NCBI RefSeq assembly: GCF_018860635.1
Contig: NZ_JAHKPT010000006.1
Coordinates: forward strand, 1-64,000
Source of the DNA: Aliiglaciecola lipolytica
Lineage (GTDB): Bacteria > Pseudomonadota > Gammaproteobacteria > Enterobacterales > Alteromonadaceae
Length of the DNA stretch: 64,000 nt
Direction of reading: 5' to 3'
A program made the translations under genes and the position numbers. Below the pieces are notes generated by a model. The model did not search any database and was not told where the DNA came from. It saw only the letters and a program-made list of their open reading frames with translations. Shown piece by piece: positions 1 through 8,403 of this stretch; the first letter of the stretch is position 1, and the number at the start of each line of letters is the position of its first letter.

Positions 1-2
1 TT

Positions 3-140
3 TTACAACGACTTGGTTTGGATGAAAAATCCTGGCAATGTTTATTCTCAAGTTTTGAAACATCGTTTAGTGTGGCCGCAGGTCAAATCAATACCCTCAA
101 CAAATATAAACGCCGACGTCGACAAGCAAGTATTAGTTAG
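3..140 (+). CDS. C-terminal end of IS200-like (REP-associated type) transposase, partial
   Basis: An open frame enters from the left edge and ends at TAG 138-140, giving the last 45 residues of a protein. The stretch LGLDEKSWQCLFSSFETSF followed by a basic tail (KYKRRRR) resembles the C-terminal region of the long Y1-type, IS200-like transposases common in alteromonads, where a 'RLGL...W...FE..F' pattern follows the catalytic domain. The catalytic HUH and tyrosine motifs lie outside the window, so activity cannot be judged. A 15-bp tandem repeat array starts about 210 bp downstream, which would fit a repeat-associated transposase. The family call is recognition of a short segment only. An unrelated protein with a basic tail remains possible. 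Confidence 0.5.
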   Translation, partial: LQRLGLDEKSWQCLFSSFETSFSVAAGQINTLNKYKRRRRQASIS

Positions 141-647
141 GTTGTTAAATTTAAAACCGGCTTAAGTAAACCTAAATTCATGTTATAAGAACCCACGATA
201 GTAATGGGTTATTTCAACTTTCCGCTGTATCTACTTTTTAACTTGAAACTTAATCTCCACTTATATTTAACGCGATTGAACCTCCGAATAGTTGTATAAC
301 TCACATTGCTTGATTAAAAATATAGCTACAACTGTTTCTGAAACTAACATATGCCTGTCCAAGTTGTTTTCCTGTCCAAGTTGTTTTTATGCCTGTCCAA
401 GTTGTTCCATTTATGCCTGTCCAAGTTGTTCCTTTATGCCTGTCCAAGTTGTTCCTTGCCAAGTTGTTCCAAGTTGTTATTTTGTAAAGAAGGAAACATT
501 AAATTAACTTAATTTACAGCAAAAAAACATACCATTAAAAAGATAAAAAACCTCATCAATTTCATCGACTTAACCAACATTAACCATTGCAAAAAAGAAC
601 AGTAGGATTTAATCTAAAATCCCAGTAACTTTTAGACAGAGTGGCAA
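141..647. other. Intergenic region containing a tandem repeat array
   Basis: About 500 bases lie between the transposase end and the first aminotransferase gene. The middle part (354-478) is a degenerate tandem repeat, listed separately. The rest is AT-rich with no convincing gene. The 71-codon open frame at 292-507 is produced by the repeat itself (repeated PVQVV) and is not taken as coding. The start of the next gene at 648 has only a weak purine-rich ribosome site (around 637-642). Confidence 0.6.
354..478. repeat. Degenerate tandem repeat, CCTGTCCAAGTTGTT unit
   Basis: Five exact copies of CCTGTCCAAGTTGTT start at 354, 371, 392, 416 and 439. Two shortened copies ending in CCAAGTTGTT follow at about 459 and 469. 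Units are separated by 2 to 9 bases, mostly variants of CCNTTATG. The unit and gaps are far too short for a CRISPR array. The position just downstream of a transposase-like end suggests a repeat family mobilised by, or related to, that element. This is inference. Confidence 0.8.
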
Positions 648-1832
648 ATGAAACAAGGTATAACAAACAATAATATAATTGATTCTTCACGCCGCAAATG
701 GCTAAAATCCGTTGGATTAGGTACGGGAGCGGTAGCACTTTCTGCGTGTGTAGATTCAAGCGTAAAAGAACTAAATGCAGCAGGCATGAAAACGGATCAC
801 TTTCCATCCGCAACGCCTAATGTGAGTGATGGCCTAATTAGATTATCCTCAAATGAAAACGCATTTGGACCTTCAGCTAAAGCAGTGGAAGCCATGCAAT
901 CTGAGTTGTTCAATCTAGGCAGATACGCTGATGCGACAGTCGACGTCCTGAAAAAGAAGATTGCAGCCCAAGAGGGTGTATCCGAAGAACAGATCGTTGT
1001 TACCAATGGCTCATCCCCTATCCTATTTGGATACGCAGACTGGATCACCAAAAACGGGAACAAGTTAGTTACTTCCATGGCGACATATGAAGGTGTGCCT
1101 CGTGGCGCAGAGTTTATGGGCGCAGAGGTTACTTACGTGCCGTTAGACTCTGATATGAATTTCGATTTAGACGCAATTGAAGCAGCAGTCACTGATGACA
1201 CCACAGCGGTTTATATCTGTAACCCAAATAACCCAACTGGGTGTGTCGTAGATTCTGTTAAGCTTACCGAATTCGCAAAACGTGTGTCACAAAAGGCTCA
1301 GGTTTTCATCGATGAAGCCTACATTGAAATGTCAGATGCATATCCAGCAAACGTTCAATCAAAGTTAGCAGCAGACGGATACAACGTGGTTATTTGTCGC
1401 ACATTCTCAAAAATACATGCGATGGCCGGTCAACGTTTAGGTTACGCCATCATGCCTGCGGAACAAGCTAAAGTAATTGGCCGCATGTTAAGAATGGGCG
1501 GCGTGAACTATCTCGGACTTGTTGCCGGTATGGCGAGTATGGATGACCACGCAAATTTAAATACCATGCGAAAACGTGTTCAAACAGAACGCGCTAAGCT
1601 AACAGCTGCCGCACAAGAACTAGGACGTCCATATGCTAAAAATCCCCAAGGGAATTTCATCTATATGGATACAGGTATGCCCCATGATCAGTTTTCAGAA
1701 AAAATGAAGGCTGCCGGTATAAAAGTGGTTGGTAGAACATGGCCTGGTTATGACACTTGGTCTCGTATCAGTATCGGAACACCTGCAGAGACAGATGCTT
1801 GTGTTGACGCCTTGAAACTAGTTTTAGCATAA
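648..1832 (+). CDS. Tat-exported, lipobox-containing HisC-like aminotransferase
   Basis: This 394-residue PLP-dependent aminotransferase (fold type I, class I/II, histidinol-phosphate aminotransferase-like) carries an export signal. SRRKWLK at residues 14-20 is a twin-arginine motif. It is followed by a hydrophobic stretch and a lipobox ending at Cys34 (LSAC), so the mature protein is probably a lipoprotein in the periplasm. Catalytic features are intact: an NPNNPTG motif, the DEAY aspartate, the Schiff-base lysine K255 in TFSK, and the arginine of AGQRLGY. Cytosolic HisC is about 350 residues and has no such leader. A second exported homologue lies convergently at 2077-3252. The substrate is unknown. 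A free amine, amino acid or aminophosphonate in the periplasm is possible; a role in histidine synthesis is unlikely for an exported enzyme. Confidence 0.85.
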   Translation: MKQGITNNNIIDSSRRKWLKSVGLGTGAVALSACVDSSVKELNAAGMKTDHFPSATPNVSDGLIRLSSNENAFGPSAKAVEAMQSELFNLGRYADATVDVLKKKIAAQEGVSEEQIVVTNGSSPILFGYADWITKNGNKLVTSMATYEGVPRGAEFMGAEVTYVPLDSDMNFDLDAIEAAVTDDTTAVYICNPNNPTGCVVDSVKLTEFAKRVSQKAQVFIDEAYIEMSDAYPANVQSKLAADGYNVVICRTFSKIHAMAGQRLGYAIMPAEQAKVIGRMLRMGGVNYLGLVAGMASMDDHANLNTMRKRVQTERAKLTAAAQELGRPYAKNPQGNFIYMDTGMPHDQFSEKMKAAGIKVVGRTWPGYDTWSRISIGTPAETDACVDALKLVLA

Positions 1833-1908
1833 TCAAAGTTTGAACACAGACACTCAACACCGTAAAACATTAAGAGTCTTAACTCATATTAATTCGGTGA
1901 CGTTTCAA

Positions 1909-1942
1909 GCTCTAGCCCAACGAGTTTTCAGTCGGCTAGAGC
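1909..1942. repeat. Perfect 9-bp inverted repeat
   Basis: GCTCTAGCC (1909-1917) and GGCTAGAGC (1934-1942) are exact reverse complements around a 16-base loop, 77 bases after the stop of the first aminotransferase gene. It could be an RNA hairpin that protects or ends that transcript. No T-run follows on the plus strand. Confidence 0.55.
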
Positions 1943-1993
1943 AATGCTCATCTAACGCTAGCTATAATGTTTAGCCGCATTAACACATTAAAA

Positions 1994-2028
1994 AACCCCA
2001 TTATTGGTGTTATCCAAATAATGGGGTT
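1994..2028 (-). terminator. Rho-independent terminator of the TSUP-aminotransferase operon
   Basis: AACCCCATTATT(GG) pairs with (CC)AAATAATGGGGTT with one bulged base, and on the minus strand the stem is followed by a T-run (TTTTTAATG). It lies 50 bases after the stop of the minus-strand aminotransferase. It could also stop transcripts arriving from the plus strand. Confidence 0.75.
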
Positions 2029-2076
2029 ACTTTAAACCCGCAACTTTTTGATTAACTGAAAACAGTTTATCTGAGA

Positions 2077-3252
2077 TTAAGATTTCATCATTTTATACAT
2101 TTCATCTAATGCTTTAGGCATAGCATCAGCATACATTTGTACGTCTTTGATAATGCCAGTGCTGACTCGCGACCAAGGCTTATAGGTACGGTATTGACCT
2201 CGAATTAACACGTTCTGTTTTTCCATCGCTTTGCGAAATGCATTCGCATCGCCATTTTCACCCAAGTTAACAAATACGAAGTTTGTACTTGAGGGTAAAG
2301 CTGTTAGACCATTGGCTTTTACCGCTGACTGGATAATACCTTTAGCTTCCATCACTTTATCTCTGGAAAATGTTTTGAAGCCTTCATCATGATAACTGGC
2401 AATGGCTGCGGCTAAACCAGCCTGATTGATAGAGTAGCCACCCAATCCATATCTATTGATAAATTCAATGTTCTCTTCTGAGCCTAACATGTAACCAACG
2501 CGCATACCTGCAAGTCCGTAAATTTTAGAAAAAGTACGGGCGACAATAATATTGTGGCCTTGGTTAATAAGTGGAATCATCGAATGTTTAGGACCATCTT
2601 CAATGAGTTCATTATAGGCTTCATCAACTAACACCAAGGTTTTCTTAGATGCTTTAATACAAAACTCTTTGAGTTTCATAGGATCAAGAATTCGCCCAGT
2701 GGGGTTATTGGGATTACATACATGTACCATAGCGACGTTATCATCGATAGCATCGTAAAGGGCATCTAGGTCAATCTCCAAGTCAGCTGTATTTGCAACG
2801 CGACGAATATCAGGACCACCTTGGCTGATTGGCGCTTTAGAGGTTGTGTCCCAAAATAAATCTGGCCCCAAAATAACCCCTTTTGTGGTTGCTGCCAAAG
2901 CGGCGAAGGCCAGAATCAAGGATGACCCAGCAGTAATCGAAATATTACCTGGTTTCAAATTGTAATTTTCGGCAATCATGTCACGTAAATACATGCCGGC
3001 ATTGTAGGCGTAATATGCCCCCCCTTGACTACTCGCTTGAGAAATAGCTTTCAGAGCTTCAGGGCTAGGGCCATAGGGATTTTCGTTAGCATTCAACTTG
3101 GCAATACCAGCGGCAGGTCCGTAACTCACTTTTGGTGCAGGACTTGTGGCAGCAGATGCCAAACCAGCAGGCACAATTAAACCAGAAGCTCCGGCGGCAG
3201 AAGCAGCAATACTGCCTCCTAAAAATAAGCGTCTAGATGGATTATAAGTCAT
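2077..3252 (-). CDS. Tat-exported HisC-like aminotransferase
   Basis: A second PLP aminotransferase of the class I/II, HisC-like group (391 residues) with a twin-arginine signal: SRRLFLGG at residues 6-13, an alanine-rich hydrophobic core, and a likely signal peptidase I site near residues 33-36 (ASA-AT). It has no lipobox cysteine, so it should be soluble in the periplasm, unlike its neighbour at 648-1832. Catalytic elements are present: NPNNPTG at 180-186, the DEAY aspartate D210, Schiff-base K243 in TFSK, and the arginine of AGMRVGY. The start has a good ribosome site (AAGGAA). It lies 29-32 bp after the TSUP permease gene on the same strand and is probably co-transcribed with it. The substrate is unknown. 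Confidence 0.85.
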   Translation of the reverse strand: MTYNPSRRLFLGGSIAASAAGASGLIVPAGLASAATSPAPKVSYGPAAGIAKLNANENPYGPSPEALKAISQASSQGGAYYAYNAGMYLRDMIAENYNLKPGNISITAGSSLILAFAALAATTKGVILGPDLFWDTTSKAPISQGGPDIRRVANTADLEIDLDALYDAIDDNVAMVHVCNPNNPTGRILDPMKLKEFCIKASKKTLVLVDEAYNELIEDGPKHSMIPLINQGHNIIVARTFSKIYGLAGMRVGYMLGSEENIEFINRYGLGGYSINQAGLAAAIASYHDEGFKTFSRDKVMEAKGIIQSAVKANGLTALPSSTNFVFVNLGENGDANAFRKAMEKQNVLIRGQYRTYKPWSRVSTGIIKDVQMYADAMPKALDEMYKMMKS

Positions 3253-3281
3253 TATTGTTTTCCTTTTTTCTTAATACGTGT

Positions 3282-4106
3282 CTACGACAAAACTTTGATA
3301 AACATGGCTGTTGATACAATCACTAAATAAATACCAAACAGACGTTTAAGCTTTTTCTCACTAAAACTATGGGCCATTGAAGCGCCAAATGGTGCGGTTA
3401 GAATAGAACCGACACTGATGGCAATAAGCGCAGGTAAATTGATATAACCTACGGTTCCAATTGGCATACTTTCAGGGCTTGTGTTTTCCATAAATAAAAA
3501 TCCGATGGCCCCAGGTAACCCAATTAAACATCCCACACCTGCAGCGGTCGCCACTGCTTGTTGAATAGTGCGTTTACACATCACCATAGTGATAACAGTA
3601 GGTGTTCCACCACCAATTCCTAAAAGCGCTGAAAATCCTCCCAACACGAATGCCAGAGTGGCTTTGCCAATACCTGAAGGCATGGAAAACGAAACACCTG
3701 GACGAACTACAAAATCAGGGAACAGAAAATAAATTGAATACAACAAAACACCCGCAGCGAAAACGATGGTTAATCCAACGCTGCTTGTGTGGTTAGCAAT
3801 AGCTAAACCTCCTAGCACACCCAATACAATCCATATTGACCATGACTTAAGCACTTCAAAATCAACGGCGCCTCTTCGACGGTGTGCCATCACTGAACGA
3901 GCGCTAGAGACAACAATAGAAGCTAACGACGTACCGATAGCGACCTTGACCAATTCTTCAGAATTGGGTGTAAAAAACGGAAAAACCGCCAATAGAGCGG
4001 GCACCACAACAAAACCACCACCGTTTCCAAATAAACCGGCGGTAATACCAGCAACAGCGCCGGCACAACATAACGTTAGAACGAACCAGAGTAACTCTAT
4101 CTCCAT
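3282..4106 (-). CDS. TauE/SafE-family (TSUP) membrane permease
   Basis: This is a polytopic inner-membrane protein of about 274 residues with the two-repeat pattern of the sulfite exporter TauE/SafE family. Glycine-rich helices recur in both halves (GITAGLFGNGGGFVVVPAL near the N-terminus and a GIGGGTPTV loop in the second half). Characterised members export sulfite, sulfoacetate or related anions, and many others are uncharacterised. The frame also allows a GTG start at 4109. A GGAG lies upstream (about 7 bases before the GTG, 10 before the ATG at 4106), so the choice is open. It leads an apparent two-gene operon with the exported aminotransferase, which hints that permease and enzyme handle a common compound. 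The specificity is inference. Confidence 0.85.
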   Translation of the reverse strand: MEIELLWFVLTLCCAGAVAGITAGLFGNGGGFVVVPALLAVFPFFTPNSEELVKVAIGTSLASIVVSSARSVMAHRRRGAVDFEVLKSWSIWIVLGVLGGLAIANHTSSVGLTIVFAAGVLLYSIYFLFPDFVVRPGVSFSMPSGIGKATLAFVLGGFSALLGIGGGTPTVITMVMCKRTIQQAVATAAGVGCLIGLPGAIGFLFMENTSPESMPIGTVGYINLPALIAISVGSILTAPFGASMAHSFSEKKLKRLFGIYLVIVSTAMFIKVLS

Positions 4107-4179
4107 CACAACATCGCTCCACTAAAAATTGTTATCAAAATATGTACTCAACTCAATAAAAAATAAACCCGTAAAACAA

Positions 4180-4204
4180 GCAGGGGGCTTTCGCCCCTTC
4201 TGCC
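4180..4204 (-). terminator. Probable terminator of the TonB-dependent receptor gene
   Basis: GCAGGGGGC and GCCCCTTCTGC form a short GC-rich hairpin with a TTTC loop and a small bulge. On the minus strand it is followed by TTGTTTT. It lies just after the receptor stop codon and before the TSUP gene, which suggests the two are separate transcripts. Confidence 0.5.
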
Positions 4205-4234
4205 ATTTCTGTTATGTTCTAAACGTTTTACGTT

Positions 4235-6853
4235 TTAGAAATTAGCAATAAACTTGGCGTAGTAGTAACCTCCCTGCCAATCAACCACTGAATCTGAGCG
4301 ATAAACGCGTCCACAACACGAATCTCCCATTGTTGCAGCATCAGGATAGTTGTCGAAAATGTTACGAACCCCCAAGGAAACCGTATACATATCATTGATA
4401 TGATAGGTACCTTCCAGATCAACCATTAACTCTGAACCAAAAGTCTGGATTTCAGTATCATCAGAGCTATCGTTCGCATTTTCATATTCACCGTAATAAC
4501 TGAAACGCGTGGTTAAACTCCAATCCTCGTAACTATGATTAATCGAGAACACTCCGCGCATTTCGGGTACACCATTCTCAAAATCGAACTGATCTTCAGC
4601 GTTTAAGTAATCACTTGGATCTGAATCAAACTCCTGAGAGTTATAATTAATCGAAGCGGTAAACATAGTTTCGCCGAAATCAGATTTCAAAGCGTAGGTA
4701 CCAACTACGTCTAGACCTTCGGTTATTGTATCGAAGGCATTCTGGAAGAAGAAAACGCCACCAATGGATTCAGCACCCACCACGCCGGCTTCAGCCAGAT
4801 TTAAATAGTTAGTATAATCATCACCAGTTGACGGATCGGTAGACACATCCATGGTAGAAACAGCATACACTCTGTCTTCCAATAATATATGGTAGTAGTC
4901 AACAGTTAAGCTGAAATCACCAATTGCTGCGGTCAAACCCAATGTAAAGTTAGTCGATAACTCGGGACGAAGCTCTTCAGCACCAAGTGCTTGGGCAACC
5001 GAACCACCTGCTGGAAACAAACCTGTCGCAACCGGAAACCCATTGGGTAAGCGTGTAGACACATTGGTTGTACCTTGCTGACCTGGAGTTGGTGCTCTGA
5101 AACCAGTTCCGTATGAACTACGAACTGCAAACTCGTCGGTAAATTGGTAAATAGCAGCGACTTTATAAACTAGCTCGGAATCAAAATCAGAATAATCTTC
5201 ATAACGCAGTGCAGCTTGTGCAAATAGTTTGTCAGTTAGATCACCTGAAATATCCACATAAGCAGCATAAGAATCACGAGAGTATTTGCCTGAGAACTCA
5301 GGGGAGTAACCTGGGAAACCATTAGAACCTACACCAACAACACGGTAAACCGGATCTAATCCTTCAATACCGTCGTCTTCAAAACCGTCACCATCTACAT
5401 CATTGGTCGTATAGTTAGCACAATCTAATGTCGAACCATTGTCAATAACAGCTTCACCAGCTTCAGTTGGTACATAATCATCTGTACAGAAATCCCATGG
5501 ATCTGCGGAGGCGTAAGGACCCGCAAAATAGGAGTCTTCTTCTCCACCGGAGATTTCATATGACTCATCCATATAACTCAAACCAAAAGCAAGAACGTAT
5601 TCAGCCAGGTCATAGGTAAAGTCAGCTTGAATTTGCGTCTCTTCATTACTTAAATCACCCGGTTTAAATGACGTAGGTGATAAGTTACCCATTGATGGGT
5701 TAATAGTATTGCTTAACGTATACGAAATTTCATTGTAACCATAGCGGGCACTTATATCGTAAGTAAAAGCATCGTTCACACCTTTAATACCACCAAGCAG
5801 TGAGTAGTCAGTTACGTCTCCGAAGAAACGTGGTGTGAATCCACCAGGAAATATTTCGATTGGGCTCCATATTGAACCATCTTCTAAACGAAGATCTTCA
5901 ATGGTGCCATTACCTGGATAACGATAAAAGAATGCACCGTCTCCCTCACTTTCGGAATAATTTCCGAATCCGTAGAGTTCAACGTCATCTGAAAGTGAAT
6001 AACCTGTGTTAACAAATATACGAGTGCCACTTGAATTAGGCTGTCCCCAAGGTTGAACTTGAGATGAACCATGGACTGTTTGACCTTGCAATTCTGCAGC
6101 GGCAATATACTCGGCAGATTGATCGTCTACACAGAACCAAGATTCGCAATATTGTGTTCCTCTAAACGTAGCTTCTGAATCGGAGTACTCAGCAGAGATA
6201 CTTAGAAAACCGTCATCACCAAGAGCAAAACCTTTGTTACCAGCGATAACTAATTGATCGCCATCACCTTCAAAATATTGTCCTATTTCGGCTGAAAACA
6301 TCCCACCTTCGGTGTTATTTTTTAGCTGAAAATTGATTACACCAGCGATGGCGTCAGAACCGTATTGCGCAGCAGCACCATCACGGAGTACCTCTACACT
6401 GGCAATGGCAGCAGTTGGAATAGTAGCCAAATCCGGCCCTTGCGTACCTGAACCACCAATAGAGACTAAAGAAGCACGGTGGCGTCGTTTAGAATTCACC
6501 AGTACTAAGGTTTTGTCGGTAGGCAAACCACGCAATTGAGCTGGGCGGATAAAGGTTCCACCATCTGAAATAGGTTGGCGAGAGACCGAATAGGATGGCA
6601 CTAAGGTTTTTAGTACATCATTCATATCCGAAAATGCTACTGCATTTAAGTCATCTGCACTTAATACATCCACTGGTACTGGAGAACTAGTCACAGTTCT
6701 TGGCGCTCCTCGAGCACCTACTATCGCAATTTTCTCAAGATTATCGTCTTCTGCTGCGGCTTCTTGCGCAAATGCTAAAGGTGCACTCAGCAGAGAAATA
6801 GCGCAACCAGATAAACCAGCTAATATGGCAGTATTGATTTTGGTTAATTTCAT
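4235..6853 (-). CDS. TonB-dependent outer-membrane receptor
   Basis: An 872-residue outer-membrane active transporter. It has a Sec signal peptide (residues 1-29, ending AFAQ), a TonB-box-like segment (EKIAIVGA, about residues 40-47), a plug domain (about 50-175) and a long beta-barrel ending in the terminal aromatic residue (KFIANF). The plug includes the usual 'VLRDGAAAQYGSDAIAGVINF' type of motif. Around residues 490-505 an extracellular loop contains DVDGDGFEDDG, which looks like a calcium-binding EF-hand or thrombospondin-type loop. The ribosome site AAGGGA precedes the ATG. It is flanked by exported aminotransferase genes and a divergent LysR gene, so it may import the substrate of that set. 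The size fits receptors for organic nutrients as well as siderophores, so the ligand is unknown. Confidence 0.92.
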   Translation of the reverse strand: MKLTKINTAILAGLSGCAISLLSAPLAFAQEAAAEDDNLEKIAIVGARGAPRTVTSSPVPVDVLSADDLNAVAFSDMNDVLKTLVPSYSVSRQPISDGGTFIRPAQLRGLPTDKTLVLVNSKRRHRASLVSIGGSGTQGPDLATIPTAAIASVEVLRDGAAAQYGSDAIAGVINFQLKNNTEGGMFSAEIGQYFEGDGDQLVIAGNKGFALGDDGFLSISAEYSDSEATFRGTQYCESWFCVDDQSAEYIAAAELQGQTVHGSSQVQPWGQPNSSGTRIFVNTGYSLSDDVELYGFGNYSESEGDGAFFYRYPGNGTIEDLRLEDGSIWSPIEIFPGGFTPRFFGDVTDYSLLGGIKGVNDAFTYDISARYGYNEISYTLSNTINPSMGNLSPTSFKPGDLSNEETQIQADFTYDLAEYVLAFGLSYMDESYEISGGEEDSYFAGPYASADPWDFCTDDYVPTEAGEAVIDNGSTLDCANYTTNDVDGDGFEDDGIEGLDPVYRVVGVGSNGFPGYSPEFSGKYSRDSYAAYVDISGDLTDKLFAQAALRYEDYSDFDSELVYKVAAIYQFTDEFAVRSSYGTGFRAPTPGQQGTTNVSTRLPNGFPVATGLFPAGGSVAQALGAEELRPELSTNFTLGLTAAIGDFSLTVDYYHILLEDRVYAVSTMDVSTDPSTGDDYTNYLNLAEAGVVGAESIGGVFFFQNAFDTITEGLDVVGTYALKSDFGETMFTASINYNSQEFDSDPSDYLNAEDQFDFENGVPEMRGVFSINHSYEDWSLTTRFSYYGEYENANDSSDDTEIQTFGSELMVDLEGTYHINDMYTVSLGVRNIFDNYPDAATMGDSCCGRVYRSDSVVDWQGGYYYAKFIANF

Positions 6854-7384
6854 TGAGTGTTCCCTTATTATTATGTGTTCTCAGTATTACGTCCGTGACT
6901 TGTTGTCCGTGTTCTTATGTTTTTATTTTTGTTTTGATAAAAAATACCTAAACTTGTTATTACCTAAGGGTTTGCCCTTAAAGTGATCAACTAAGCACCA
7001 ACTGCAGGCAAGAGAGTATTTTGTTTATCCTGTTAGCCGTATCAACTAACCCACAAGAGACTAAGAAAAGCACTGGCGACGCGGAAGAAAAAAGATTATT
7101 GAGGGTTATAGGGAAAATATTGAGCCTCTACATTTACATATAAGTATCAATAAGATACGAATTCATTTGTGCGTAAAAAAATATTCCCAAAAGTTCAAAA
7201 AAACATATTATTTACAATTTCAAGCTTTAATAATTATAAGAATGGTATAAAAAATGCTTAATTTACAAGCAATTACAGTAGATAGTGCAAAAGATGAGTT
7301 TCGAAATGGAATGTAACTAAATTAGTGCAATGGAGAATAAGAAATTCAATCAATTGAGTAATAGTGTTAGGAGCAATGTGCTGA
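6854..7384. other. Divergent regulatory region between TonB receptor and LysR genes
   Basis: This 531-base AT-rich region has no gene that I can support. It contains a short hairpin, TAAGGG-TTTG-CCCTTA (6965-6980). A GTATC-N5-GATAC element (7144-7158) fits a LysR-type site. The sequence ATCAACTAA occurs twice (about 6986 and 7048). The AGGAG at 7369-7373 is the ribosome site of the LysR gene. Promoters for both genes must lie here but no -35/-10 pair stands out. Confidence 0.5.
7144..7158. promoter_or_regulatory. Candidate LysR-type operator (T-N11-A palindrome)
   Basis: GTATC-AATAA-GATAC is a 15-bp palindrome containing the T-N11-A spacing typical of LysR-family recognition sites. It lies between the divergent receptor gene and the LysR gene at 7385. 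Such short palindromes also arise by chance in AT-rich DNA, so this is only a candidate. Confidence 0.35.
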
Positions 7385-8386
7385 ATGAATACTAAACAGT
7401 TGGAGTATTTTTTAATAACAGTGCAAAAAGGTAGTATTGCCGCAGCAGCCAGAGAATTAGACATTGCTCAACCAGCTATCAGTCAGCAATTAGCAAACTT
7501 GGAAAGAGAAATGGGCGCCGCTTTGCTTGAACGCAGCTTTCGAGGAGTAACCCTAACGCAAGCCGGGCAAATATTTGTTAATCATGCTCAAACCATCACA
7601 AAAACAATCAATGACGCCAAAATTGAACTACAACAGTTAATAAGTAATCGCTCAGGTACAGTTCGGGTGGGCATGCTACCCTCTATCGGTAACGTGTTGT
7701 CCATGCCGCTGATCGCTGAAATTAATCGTTTCCATCCGCATATAAAATTAGAAATCAGCACGGGGCCCTCATACGCTGTAAAAGAATGGCTCAAAACCAA
7801 TCAACTCGATATTGCTTTAACCTATGAGCAAGAAATTGATCAGAATTTCATGACCACCTATCCTCTTATTGAAGAATATATGTATCTTGTTGTGGGCAGT
7901 AATGACAGTGCTGCCAATTATCAACAATTGCTTAACCGAGATACAGTGAATTTTTGGGAGTTGAGCCAATTTGAACTATTAACCCCTGGTTTAAAAGACG
8001 CACTGGGACAATTAATAAACACTTATGAACTCACCACAGGCGTTGCCTTAAAACATAATAAAGCCTATTCAGGGCAACTGATGACAGGTTTAAGGCAAGT
8101 AATTCAAGGTGAAGGTTTAATGATTTTACCTTCCTCAGCAATGTACCATTTAGAAGAAAGCAAGGTAGTCAAAACGTTAAAAATTGAACAACCGGAGATG
8201 ACGCGTCTGGTACTAGCAACTACCAATAAGGGTATGCGTATCTCTGATGCCTCGATACAAATGTTGAATGTGATTAAAGCCGTAACAGCAAGCGAACAAT
8301 CCTTAGCTCATTGGCGAGGTCGATTAGCAATGGCATCTGCAACGCCCGTAAATAGTCTATCAACGCTAAGCGCCGCCGCTATCTAA
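7385..8386 (+). CDS. LysR-family transcriptional regulator
   Basis: A 333-residue LysR-type regulator. Residues 1-60 form the winged helix-turn-helix (GSIAAAARELDIAQPAISQQ is the recognition segment), followed by the linker helix and a periplasmic-binding-protein-like effector domain (about 90-295). The tail after residue 300 is rich in Ala and Ser and may be disordered. AGGAG lies 11 bases before the ATG; an in-frame ATG at 7376 runs straight into a stop, so 7385 is the start. It is transcribed away from the TonB receptor gene, the classic arrangement for a regulator that controls the divergent gene and itself. The effector is unknown; it may be the compound handled by the exported aminotransferases. 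Confidence 0.88.
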   Translation: MNTKQLEYFLITVQKGSIAAAARELDIAQPAISQQLANLEREMGAALLERSFRGVTLTQAGQIFVNHAQTITKTINDAKIELQQLISNRSGTVRVGMLPSIGNVLSMPLIAEINRFHPHIKLEISTGPSYAVKEWLKTNQLDIALTYEQEIDQNFMTTYPLIEEYMYLVVGSNDSAANYQQLLNRDTVNFWELSQFELLTPGLKDALGQLINTYELTTGVALKHNKAYSGQLMTGLRQVIQGEGLMILPSSAMYHLEESKVVKTLKIEQPEMTRLVLATTNKGMRISDASIQMLNVIKAVTASEQSLAHWRGRLAMASATPVNSLSTLSAAAI

Positions 8387-8403
8387 CCTGGTAACCTTTT
8401 TAC

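Noticed and set aside
354-478. CRISPR array
   Set aside because: The repeats are only 15 bases with 2-9 base gaps, and no cas genes are present.
292-507. 71-codon open frame
   Set aside because: It is made of the tandem repeat translated in one frame (PVQVV repeats), with no ribosome site and no protein-like composition.
3766-4125. 119-codon plus-strand frame opposite the TSUP permease
   Set aside because: It is an antisense shadow of a gene with clear membrane repeats.
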